From contig CM076653.1 in assembly GCA_038496675.1 (NCBI GenBank), forward strand, positions 25,105,578-25,169,577: DNA of 64,000 bases. The letters run 5' to 3'. Positions 54,301-63,700 of the stretch are shown piece by piece. Source of the stretch: Rachycentron canadum (taxonomy: Eukaryota; Chordata; Actinopteri; Carangiformes; Rachycentridae). The number at the start of each line of letters is the position of its first letter. Positions within the stretch are counted from its first letter, which is position 1. Both the position numbers and the translations under genes were made by a program. A model generated the notes under the pieces. The model saw nothing but the letters and a program-made list of their open reading frames with translations, was not told where the DNA came from and searched no databases.

Positions 54301-55501
54301 ATGTCTGGCTATAAAGAAATTTGAAGCTCAAAGTCTGTTTGCGTCTCTAATCCCAGAGTTTTCAACTGTATTTATAATTTTCCCACAGTGTTTTAAAGGT
54401 ACTTTAAGATGATTGACAGATAGAATAAAACTTTTTTACAAGCAAAACTCACTAAGACTCACTAATGTCTCTTTTGCAGGAGTGTCTTGTTAACAGGGGA
54501 TATACACAATATGTATAATGAGCTGTTGTAATGAAATGCTTCATTGCAAGTTTAAAAAAGTGGCCGCTACACAGTGACATAAATGTAAACAAGGGTGGTA
54601 ATGTTTCAGTGATTGAGAATTTTTTTTAGAAACTTGCAGTAAGAGTATGAAGTATGCTGATTTGCTTTCTCTGAGTTCAATGAGCAGATTGTTGCAACCC
54701 TTCTATGTGTCAGAGACATATAAGGCTACAGCTAGCATCAGGTTAGCTTAGGAATGGAAACAGCCAGTCTGACTCCAGTAACAAAATCTGTCTACCAGCT
54801 CCTCCAAAGCTCTACAACTATTAAGTCAATACAAAAACTGAAGTGTAGAAATGACAATGCACTGCTTGCCAGTCTATTTCTTGGCTTCCCGAAGTCTGTG
54901 CTGGTTGCCTGGTAACTGCTCAGAGCTGACTGTACCACAAACATTTTTTATATATTACGAGATCAATATCTGGACAGAAATCGATATAGTTTTGGACTCT
55001 GACTTCAGCCGATACCCATCATGTCAGTGTTTGTTTTCTGTCAGGTGAATAGAAAAGCAGTTTTTCTCATTGTTATTCATCCATTCATTCATTGCAGACT
55101 ATGCAGAGCCTGCTGTTGCAGCTATTGGACAGAAGGTTGGGTCGACATTTAGACCCTCCGCAGATGAGGGCTACACCACCCCCTTCATCTTGAACCATTA
55201 TGACACTCCTGGCAACCTGCCAGAGTATGCTGAGCCACTTCCCCCAGAACCGGAGTATGCCACCCCATTCAGCGAGCAGCCGTCTGAGTCCAACCTGCCG
55301 ACTTTGACGGGGATGCTTCACAGCAACACACACGGACCGTCTTTACTAGCACCTGCCACCGGTGCCAGGACAACACCCAGCCACGCTCAGTATGATTGCC
55401 CCTCACACAGAATGCTGTCCAATGGCTACTGCACTCCTGCTCTACATGCCAATGGGCCACGACCAGTGAGTGCAGTCTATGCTGAGCCCAAGCCTTTGTG
55501 A
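45349..55501 (+). CDS. dcbld1: DCBLD1-like receptor (CUB-LCCL-F5/8C, single-pass)
   Basis: Fifteen exons: 45349-45451, 48226-48447, 48999-49136, 50155-50206, 50288-50360, 50454-50587, 50748-50785, 50990-51181, 51927-52039, 52187-52361, 52454-52552, 52677-52770, 53295-53332, 53426-53533 and 55098-55501. They sum to 1,983 bases (660 aa), and all phases agree. Domains: signal peptide 1-34; CUB about 38-150 (GDFDIES, SGRGFLLSYA); LCCL about 155-252 (VYCPAGC, HGYRD, AVHAG); F5/8 type C about 254-405 (ITGIITIGSNEYYTESYI, VVARFVRL, ending LGC); membrane span about 450-472, followed by WWKRRKK; cytoplasmic tail to 660. The tail carries eight YxxP motifs in the last exon (YAEP, YTTP, YDTP, YAEP, YATP, YDCP, YCTP, YAEP) plus YTLP near the membrane; such motifs in DCBLD proteins bind Crk-family SH2 domains when phosphorylated. 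ANGILSKMGSLSEKK and PPEPEYATP favour DCBLD1 over DCBLD2. Likely polyadenylation signal at 56,634-56,639. Confidence 0.87.
46019..46062. repeat. Poly(T)-rich tract
   Basis: A T-dominated run with a few C interruptions; its minus-strand reading gives a false poly-Lys frame. It may be a decayed retroelement A-tail. Confidence 0.85.
46668..46695 (+). other. G-run cluster with quadruplex potential
   Basis: Four G tracts (5, 4, 3 and 9 Gs) are separated by two- or three-base T-rich loops. They include a telomere-like GGTTAGGG word and sit on the coding strand of intron 1. Confidence 0.6.
53021..53071 (+). repeat. Dispersed teleost repeat, copy 4 (tail fragment)
   Basis: The fragment TTTTCTAGTGATTGATTAAT followed by CAACTAGTCATTTCAGCT is the 3' terminal portion of the repeat family seen at 37,277-37,590. 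It lies in the intron after the membrane-span exon of dcbld1. Confidence 0.5.
53706..53884 (+). CDS. dcbld1: Candidate alternative last exon of dcbld1
   Basis: A good acceptor (CCACTCTAACAG) precedes an open stretch that joins in frame to the phase-1 end of the exon at 53,426-53,533. It adds about 59 residues (start VSGLSGQFEELMPGL; end SERDPLIGAR) before TAG at 53,882. AATAAA words follow at about 54,269 and 54,424, within typical 3' UTR range. If used, the product (about 585 aa) keeps the whole ectodomain and membrane span but replaces the eight-YxxP tail with a Ser/Pro/Arg-rich one. The open frame is longer than this exon alone and runs through the upstream intron, so chance is possible; no transcript evidence is available. 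Confidence 0.4.
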
Positions 55502-57271
55502 GCACAGCAAGTGGAGACAGAGAGAAAGACTGTTGAACTAAAATGTCCATTGAGACCAGAGGACTGCTTGGAGTGATCTCAAGTGGACGCTAAGCTGTAT
55601 GGTGGTATCCAGAGTGTACTAATGCTGACAGAGCTGAACCTCTAGTGAAGAGTCACTTTGAACCATTATGCATATCCTCAGAGCACAGAATAATCTGAGA
55701 GCCATAGGGACACAGATATTTCTTTCCAGGAAGTATGTAGCCATAGAGTGGAAAATATCCTGTGATACACAAAGAAAATCCAGGTTCAGTCGTGTCTCAG
55801 AGATACTGTTTATTGATGTCATGTTTAATCACGAGCTGCACTTTCAGAAAATACATAGAGATGTATGCTTCTGTATATTTAACAGGTTAATGCAAAAAAG
55901 AAAAAAGAAGAATGTTACTTGTCCACGCAAAACATTGTATTCACAATGTATAATTTCAACATGTTTTTGTAAAAAAAAAAAAAAAAATCTAAGAAGCACT
56001 ATAACTAGTACATTGTAACTTAGTGGTAAAGATGTTGATGATCACATTTAACCACTAGGTGGCTCCCTTTGAACATCTAACAATAATAGATTGTGTGCTG
56101 GTTCTCATTCATCAGATAACCGTCATCCTTTCCTAACGTACAAGTAGTCAAGTGACGAACAAACATTAGTTTTGAAGAAGTGCTTGGATAAAATATCACA
56201 GAAAGGCACAACAGACGTCCATAATGATAGAGGACTTAACATGAACTAATGCCCCTGTGATTCAACCTACTGAAGTGTCCTTGAGCAAGACGCAAACACC
56301 TCAACAACATTACACAGCTGTTGACACGTTGTTGCCCACCAGTCTGAAAAGACACTTTTTCTCTCTCTCCTATACTAGAGAGGAGAGTGCCACAAAACCT
56401 TAATATTAGAGAAAGATGCCAGTGTGTGGCTTCTTGGTGCTTATCGTTCAGTCATTGTACAAACAACTTTTTCACACATGAAAAAACTTACACAATTATG
56501 TTAAATTAACTGAATTATATTTCCTACTTTAACTTTTTTTTACTTACATTTCAAAGCCATGCAAAGTCCAATGGATTTTGTTTTTTATGGAAAATATGTC
56601 TCAAATAGTGAAATTATGAAATAACATTATTTAAATAAAGTGAAATTAAATTGCTTTTGTTCACACTGATCACTTTAAGAGGAAAAATACAAAATAGATT
56701 TATTCTTAAGTAAGAAAATTGTACTTTTTCCTGTTACAAGGCATTTTTTATAAGGGTCACGTGGCTAGTCCTCCATTATATCTAGAAGTGGTTCTAGAAA
56801 GACTCTCAGAAATTTAAACTTTGGGAATGCTTTGACAAGTTTTTTTGGTGCCACATTTAGCAATTTATTCACTATAATACATCAAGGAGAATACAGCTTC
56901 TTCCACTGCTGGATAAGGCACAATAAAACATCTGAATACTTCAGAAGTTGGCCTGGTGTGAGTGATTTCAGCAGGGATGTGCTTACAATTATTTTAAGAT
57001 ACACTTAAAGCCATTAGCAGTTAGGAATTTGCGCAAGCAGACAACTGGATACCTCACTAATAGAAAAATGTCAATCAGACTGAGGTATGAACTCCTTGAA
57101 CACAATAAAGCTCAATTTCAGTCTGTCTGGTATCTTAAAAAGAAGTAGTGCAATTTCTAAGACTTTCCAAACTGACAAGAGTGATACCAACAGAATATCT
57201 TCCGCACAAATGATTTCAACACTTAAAACCTTTCCTCTAGTGTTTCAATGTTGTAAGCTGCCAATGTCAAT
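55502..57271. other. Convergent 3' regions of dcbld1 and zinc-finger gene 1
   Basis: It holds the dcbld1 3' UTR (plus; AATAAA at 56,634-56,639, A-rich run at 55,971-55,987) and the 3' UTR side of the minus-strand zinc-finger gene (minus AATAAA at 56,869-56,864, about 400 bases past its stop). The two genes are tail to tail. A CTCF-type word (CCACTAGGTGGC) is at 56,052-56,063. No coding exon was recognised. Confidence 0.55.
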
Positions 57272-59352
57272 TCACTCTCCGCTGTTACCCTGGACTCTCT
57301 CATTAGTGCTTACCTCTTTCCTCTGCCCCCCTTCCTCCTCTCTCCCTTCAGAGGAGTAGTGCATTAGCGTCTGGTGTCTGTTTCTGGATGGGGCATCTTT
57401 AAATCGTAGGCCACAGTCTTCACATGCATACAGAAGCCCCTCTCTGTTAGTGCCAATGTTTCCTGCCTCAGACTGAGCGGCAGTTGATGTGGCAGAACCT
57501 CTGGAGTTTGGTGCTGCATGTGAGTCGCTGTCTGACCTGTTCGGTGTATTCGGGCCAATGCTGGCAGGAGGAAAAGTCCTGGGATGCCCAGGTGAGTAAC
57601 CACGGCCTGCTGCTCCACGATATCCACCCCCAGCTCCAGCTTCTCCAGCATGTTCAGAAGTCAGCCCATGGACTGTTCGGGAGTGGAAGCGGATCCCGGA
57701 GCGGTTAGAGAAGCCCTTCCCACAGAGGCTGCAGATAAAGGGCCTCTCTCCTGTGTGGATCCGGGTGTGAATCTTCAAGGCTCCAGACTGGGTGAAGCAT
57801 TTCCCACACTGGTTGCAGCGGTAGGGCTTCTCTCCAGTGTGGGTCCTCTGGTGAGCCCGGACCCCCGCAAGATGGGGGAAACCCCTGCCGCAAAAGCCAC
57901 AAGAATATGGCCTTTCCCCCGTGTGAATCCGCCTGTGGATCTTCAGAGCCCCTGACTGGCTAAAACTCTTCCCACAGTCGGAGCAGGTGTAGGGCCGGGC
58001 ACCAGTGTGAACATTGAGGTGGATGCGGAGGTTGCTGTGTGAGTTAAAGGCCCTGCCGCACTCTGTGCAGAGGAAGCCTGATTGTTTGTGGGCATGCTCA
58101 GAGCGCTGGTGCTGCAGCAGTTGGGATGGTCTTGAAAAGGAGGCAGAGCAGTGCATACAGGGATGCAGCGATGATGAGGTTGCAGATGTCCTGCCTCTCT
58201 CCTCTTGTTGCTGTGTTTGTCTGCTCTGCTGGTGGCAGACCTGAGAACAGGTAGGAAAGGAGCGCTGGCAAGAAAAGCAGGGAAAAGGACGGGAGAGCTG
58301 TGAGGAGTGAGAGTGGGCAAGCTGAGGGCATGAAAAACACGAGGTTATGGGGCAGTGGTGGTGATGAAAATGATGATGGGCGTGGGTGTGAGAAAACGGC
58401 AAGTCAGTGCTGTCTTGGTGGCTCAGTATCTGGCTGCAGGCCTGGAGGCCTCGGTGGCAACACAAGCAGGGAAACATGGAGAGACTGGACAAAGTGCCTG
58501 AGGACACTCTGGATGGAGGACTTTCTGAATTCTGGTCTGGGCTGTGAGACTCTCTGTCTACATCCTCCCTCTGGAGTCGGCTAGACGTCCCGGCCTCTAA
58601 CTCAGATGTGGTGGTGCTGCTTTGTTCGGTGTCTGGTAGGCACATGCTGAGGCTCATTGGAGCAGTACCGCTCAGGTCTTTGGGGCGGCAAACTGCGTCT
58701 GAGCGTGACATTGAAGACAAAGACTGTCTGGGTTTTAACGTCTCAAAGGACAATGGGGAAGCGGAGTAAGGGCAGCCAGGGCAGGTACAGGCACGATGCA
58801 CATCTAAAAATGAAGGAAACATGAATCACAATGAACATAATAAGGACTTTTGAAAGAAAGTTACAACAATTCTCTAACCTTCTCTTCTGTGTCTGGCCTC
58901 TCCCTTGCTCTGTGGTGCCCCAGGCTGGGTTTGCCGCTCTGCCTCCGTCTTGTCCTGAGCAAGTTGAGGATGTGGTAGAGGCTCAAGTGAAGCACTTTTG
59001 AACCCCAGAGTAGCAGTGTCACCACCAGCCATGCCCCACGCTGCGTTCAGCACATCTGGCTGATCTTTGGACGTGATTCCAGAGGTGATAAGGTCACCGA
59101 TGTACTGATGCATCTCCATCCAGGAGGAGGGACCATGCTGCAAGAAGCACAGAAAGCATGAGGGCAAAGTCTGCATGGCAGCAGAACACAAAGCCTGCCT
59201 TTGCTCTACCAGTGAACCCAAGTCCAGCTTAATGTGTGACAGTGAATCAAGAGGATCCTAGCTAGTGGCTCCGCTTCAACGTTGGACCGTTTTCGCAGGA
59301 CCAACTAACGGGATCGTTTACTTACAATGTCGGTGCATTTGTCTTTGTCCAT
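57272..59352 (-). CDS. C2H2 zinc-finger protein, seven fingers
   Basis: Three exons: 59352-59326, 59257-58879 and 58803-57272, summing to 1,938 bases (645 aa). The start MDKDKCTDI joins in phase across a very short 68-base intron to DPLDSLSHIKLDLGS. Canonical C2H2 fingers lie at about residues 349-372, 379-401, 407-429, 435-457, 463-485, 491-514 and, after an 80-residue gap, 594-617. TGEKP-type linkers join fingers 3 to 6, typical of sequence-specific nuclear DNA binders. Fingers 3 and 5 share CGKxFxQSGALKIHxRIH, suggesting internal duplication. Upstream lies a Cys-pair and His-rich region (about 240-345) with finger-like relics: CLCCHRGLQACSQ and CFSCQRSFPTCSQ. No KRAB, SCAN or BTB domain is visible. 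I cannot assign an orthologue. Confidence is high for the gene, lower for the first 9-residue exon. Confidence 0.85.
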
Positions 59353-59590
59353 GAATGAAGAGAAACGCTGCCGCTGGCGCAGATCCAGAGCTCAGCTTAA
59401 CAATGACGACCTCACTTATTCAGACGCAGGGTTCAAAACGATGAAAGCAACAAAAAAAACACACACACGTTTTCCATGTCATAATAAGAATCTCCTGTAG
59501 CCTTACACCGTGAAAACATGTCGTCAGCAAGCTGACGTTGTATTTCCGGGTTTTTAATCACGTGACGCGAATTGTAGTCTTCCCTTTTCC
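59353..59590 (-). promoter_or_regulatory. Promoter of zinc-finger gene 1
   Basis: Upstream of the ATG on the minus strand are an ACTACAATTCGC word (complement of 59,567-59,578; ZNF143/SBS-like), a CACGTG E-box (59,559-59,564) and an ETS-type CCGGAAAT (complement of 59,542-59,549). CpGs are frequent (CGCGCG at 59,600-59,606). This set is usual for TATA-less housekeeping promoters. The sites are seen directly; occupancy is inferred. Confidence 0.5.
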
Positions 59591-59612
59591 AAATGATACT
59601 CGCGCGAAAAAT

Positions 59613-59615
<3 letters not shown>

Positions 59616-59645
<30 letters not shown>

Positions 59646-60029
59646 NNNNNNNNNNNNNNNNNNNNNNNNNNNNNNNNNNNNNNNNNNNNNNNNNNNNNNN
59701 NNNNNNNNNNNNNNNNNNNNNNNNNNNNNNNNNNNNNNNNNNNNNNNNNNNNNNNNNNNNNNNNNNNNNNNNNNNNNNNNNNNNNNNNNNNNNNNNNNNN
59801 NNNNNNNNNNNNNNNNNNNNNNNNNNNNNNNNNNNNNNNNNNNNNNNNNNNNNNNNNNNNNNNNNNNNNNNNNNNNNNNNNNNNNNNNNNNNNNNNNNNN
59901 NNNNNNNNNNNNNNNNNNNNNNNNNNNNNNNNNNNNNNNNNNNNNNNNNNNNNNNNNNNNNNNNNNNNNNNNNNNNNNNNNNNNNNNNNNNNNNNNNNNN
60001 NNNNNNNNNNNNNNNNNNNNNNNNNNNNN

Positions 60030-60069
<40 letters not shown>

Positions 60070-60075
60070 TATATA
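59616..60075. repeat. (AT)n microsatellite containing an assembly gap
   Basis: Perfect AT dinucleotides flank 384 unknown bases (59,646-60,029) on both sides. The gap is almost certainly an unresolved AT array, although its length and content cannot be known. Frames crossing it are meaningless. Confidence 0.95.
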
Positions 60076-60179
60076 AACAATGATATATATTAGAATTTCT
60101 ATGTACTAACTACATACTAAAGCCTCTCATGCACACACAAACACACAAGGCAACTTTGTAGATTAAGAACAAAACACAA

Positions 60180-60798
60180 TGTCAACAATCTTTATTTGTG
60201 TTTAGAAAATCGTCAAATGTAGATCACAAGTTAACATAATTGAAATATTATGGGTCAGTACCATTATTTGCATCAATTAAGTATTTAACATAGTACTTAA
60301 GGTCAAGTGCATATATACAGAAAATACACACCATTTCAAGTTTACAGCTGAACATATTTCTAAATCCAGCATTTTTCTTTAACTTAATACACATCAAGAA
60401 ACCTAAGGATTAAATTTCCCCACACCAAAACAAGTACTTATTGGTAAATATAAGAAATATTTGTTAATGCTATGAGAAAACCTGCACAACATTGCATAGA
60501 CTTCATAAGAAGTAGTGTACCATTTTGCTCTCACAACACAACCCACAAACCTTACCCTAAAAAACAAGTGAAACAAATAAAGTTTGGAATGTTTTGTTTA
60601 GAAAAGAATAAAAAAGTTGTATGTTAAAATAGGCCAACTGACAGAGACATACTCCAGGAGTCTGCTCATGCTTCTGGATAAAGTTATTTAACCATATTTA
60701 TATGGCTGCAGGTACAGCAAAACAGCAGGTGTATCCTTTGCAGGACAGGAAACCAAAGAACACGCTTTATTCTCTTTTTTCCCCACCCTGACTGTATT
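60180..60798 (-). other. Probable 3' UTR of zinc-finger gene 2
   Basis: About 600 bases between the stop codon (60,799) and a minus-strand AATAAA at 60,196-60,191. AT-rich, with no coding content. It contains the block 60,343-60,496 that is duplicated in this gene's intron. Confidence 0.5.
60343..60496. repeat. Duplicated block, copy A
   Basis: This 154-base block matches 63,106-63,258 in the same orientation. Long shared words include ACACATCAAGAAACCTAAGG and TTTCCCCACACCAAAACAAG. Differences are scattered substitutions and small indels; identity is roughly four-fifths by eye. Confidence 0.85.
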
Positions 60799-63700
60799 TC
60801 ATTTCTCCTTATCAGCAGACTGTGAAACATCAACCTCCATCTTAATTTCTTTCTCTGACTTCCAGTCTGTTAGGTGAGAGGATCTGGATGACCACAAATC
60901 AGAGCCAGGAGAATGAGGCTCTTTCTTAATGTCCATTATTAGTCCAGAGGACGAATCAAGAGTGGAGAGATTCATGGGACCCATTTTTATCTGTGTCATT
61001 TCTGTATCTGCCTCTCCTGGATTTGTTTTAAACTCTTTTCTGTTAGCTTCTCCTGAGATTTCTAATTCTTCTGGCTCATTTTTAATAGCGTTGAGTGGAA
61101 TGCCGCTTCGAGCAGACTTAGATGAGTTACACTTTTTAGACAAATCCAAAGGTGCTTCTGGATCCTGTTTAATCCTAGTTACCAAATCCAGAGGGGTGTC
61201 TCGTGGCACTCCAAGTCCATGGTGTCCATTACTTGAAACAGGTGAGAGCGATGTTTGGGGCTGGACCTCCAAAGATGGAACTGGCAATGTCTGAGGGATT
61301 GCTGATGAGAGAGGCAGGCCATTGGTTTGAGTTGGACAGACTGGAAGAAACAAGACAAGTTTAACCCCAGGAGGTGGCTGTTTGTCAAGGGTTAGCTTCC
61401 ATAACCCATCTGAAGGGCCAGAACCAGGTGACACACCTTCTGTCATCAGGCCTGGACTAACAGGGTCTTCAACAGGAATAACAGGATTGTTTAAATCAGC
61501 AGCAGACATAGTGACCGTCTTGGCTTGATGTGATGAGTCTTGTTTTGCATTCAGCTTTTTTGTCTCTGATGAAGAGCTCTTTGTGGCCTGACGTTTTTTG
61601 GGAGCACTCTAAAATTGGAAAGACAACAAAAGCATCCTGGTTACCAAATAAATAACACAAAAAATACAAGTACAATCAACATGGAGAGATTTAAAGCAGT
61701 ACTTTAGTATTCTAAAAAAATATGCAATATTATCCTTATCCTTGATTTGAGAAAACTGGATTTGCTAACTGGAGTACTGACAGAAACCTCTGATAAAAAC
61801 CTGACAGTGTGACAGTGTTTATCCAGGTTAGAGCTGAATTATCAATTATTTGATTGGTTAATAAACAAAAACACAATCTGTGGCTTTTTTAATTAATAAA
61901 AAAAATTATCAAATATTTACTGGTTCCAGCATCTCCAGTATGAGGATTTGCCACTTTTACTTTTATTTTAATTGAATTGAATGCAGGTAAACAAATGGTA
62001 TGGTCTTTTAAAACACTGCCCCCACACTCACCACAGGCTGTGGGATTTGTCCACAGGTCTTGAGGTGGCTGTCATAGTTCTGCTGGTGGGGAAATCCCAG
62101 TCCACAGATCTGACAAAGGCAGGGTGATTTACCAGCATGACCGCCCATGTGGGACATTAACAGCAAGGCTGACCGGAAACCCTTCCCACACTCAGCACAT
62201 TTCAGCACCCTCTGGTGAGCCCCAGCATGTTTCTTCAGCTCGTCTGAACTGTCAAACCTCTCTCCGCACTCCAAACATCTGATCTCGTTCCCTTTAGAGC
62301 CCTGGCTGCCCCAGCAGCCTGTGTCCTTTTTGTGCTGCTGGAAGTCCACCTGACTGACAAACTCTCTGAGACACGCCACACAGTGAATGCGTTCAGGTTC
62401 ACACTTGTGTTGGCGGTACAGCTTTGCCAAGCGGAAGTGGCAGCGGCATCGTACACAGGTGTAGGGCAACAAACCAAGATGGGAGAAGCTGTGTTTCAGG
62501 AGGGCATTCTTCTTGGTAAAGATCTGTGTGCAGTCTGTGCATTTAAAATTGGTGCTGCACGTCTTCCTTCGGTGGCGTGCAAGAGACTTTGGAGAAGAGA
62601 AATTGCGGCCACATTTTTCACACACAACATCCAGCATACATTTGTGTAACTTCACATGATATTCGCACGCCTTGAGGGAAGTAAACACACGCTTGCAAAG
62701 GTCACACTCATAAAACTCATCCTCAAAGTGAGTTTTTGACAGGTGGTCCTCTAGGTCCTCCTGTGACGCAAATCCCACGAGGCAGATGCGGCACACAAGG
62801 CGATCCATTTTGGTCTGGGCGTGTGTGCGGAGGTGGACACGGTAATTATAAATCTGGCAGAAGCGTTTCCCACATTCAGCGCAGCAATACGGGCGTGCCC
62901 CAGTGTGTAAGTTCATGTGGTCCTGGAGCTTGAATTTGGAGGGCAGCTGGAGATTGCAGATGTTGCAGCAGTAGTTGTCTGAATGACTCAGCTCTGATGA
63001 AAAGAGAAGGAAACTTTAATTGTGCTAACTGATAAGGGTTAGACCGTGATTAAAGACATACACAAAGCAAACAGGAGAAAAACTGAAAGAAATAAATATG
63101 AGAAATACAGCTGAACACATTTCCAAATTCAGCATTTTCATTTAATTTATACACATCAAGAAACCTAAGGATTCAATTTCCCCACACCAAAACAAGTACA
63201 TAAAGGTAGAAATAAAGAATATTTGTTAATACTACAACAAAACCTGCAACTTATTGCACCTGCAACTTTTTCAAAAGTTGCAGGTGCAAAAAAATCTCAA
63301 GATGGAATAGCACATTGTCAATTAAATGGCATTCTGCCCAAAGCACATTTGTTCACTTTAAAGCAGACATCTTTGACGCCACCTCATAAATATATACTTT
63401 TATTATTTTTAATGCTGCGACAGCTTAGCACTGTGGTTTCTAGCAGAAGGTACTTCAACGGGAGAAAATAATGCACTTGTTGAGGACTATTTTCAGCTGA
63501 GGATGAATGTGCTCTTTTCATGGGATCTTTTTAGAAGCTGGAAAGATATCACACAACTTATCCTTTCAAAATCACTGCAAAAAGACTTGTGGCCTTGGAA
63601 TGAAAAGTACATGCCTTAAGACAAGCACGTCTGAATGACTTTAGTACCAAGACTCAGTATGGATCACTATGTGTTTAGAAATGGATGTTATATTCAAGCC

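Noticed and set aside
45349..55501. DCBLD2 as the identity of the receptor gene
   Set aside because: LCCL and tail residues (ANGILSKMGSLSEKK, PPEPEYATP) resemble DCBLD1 more. A phylogeny would settle this.
59433..60093. Three open frames crossing the unknown bases
   Set aside because: They consist of AT dinucleotides and N runs, so no protein can be inferred.
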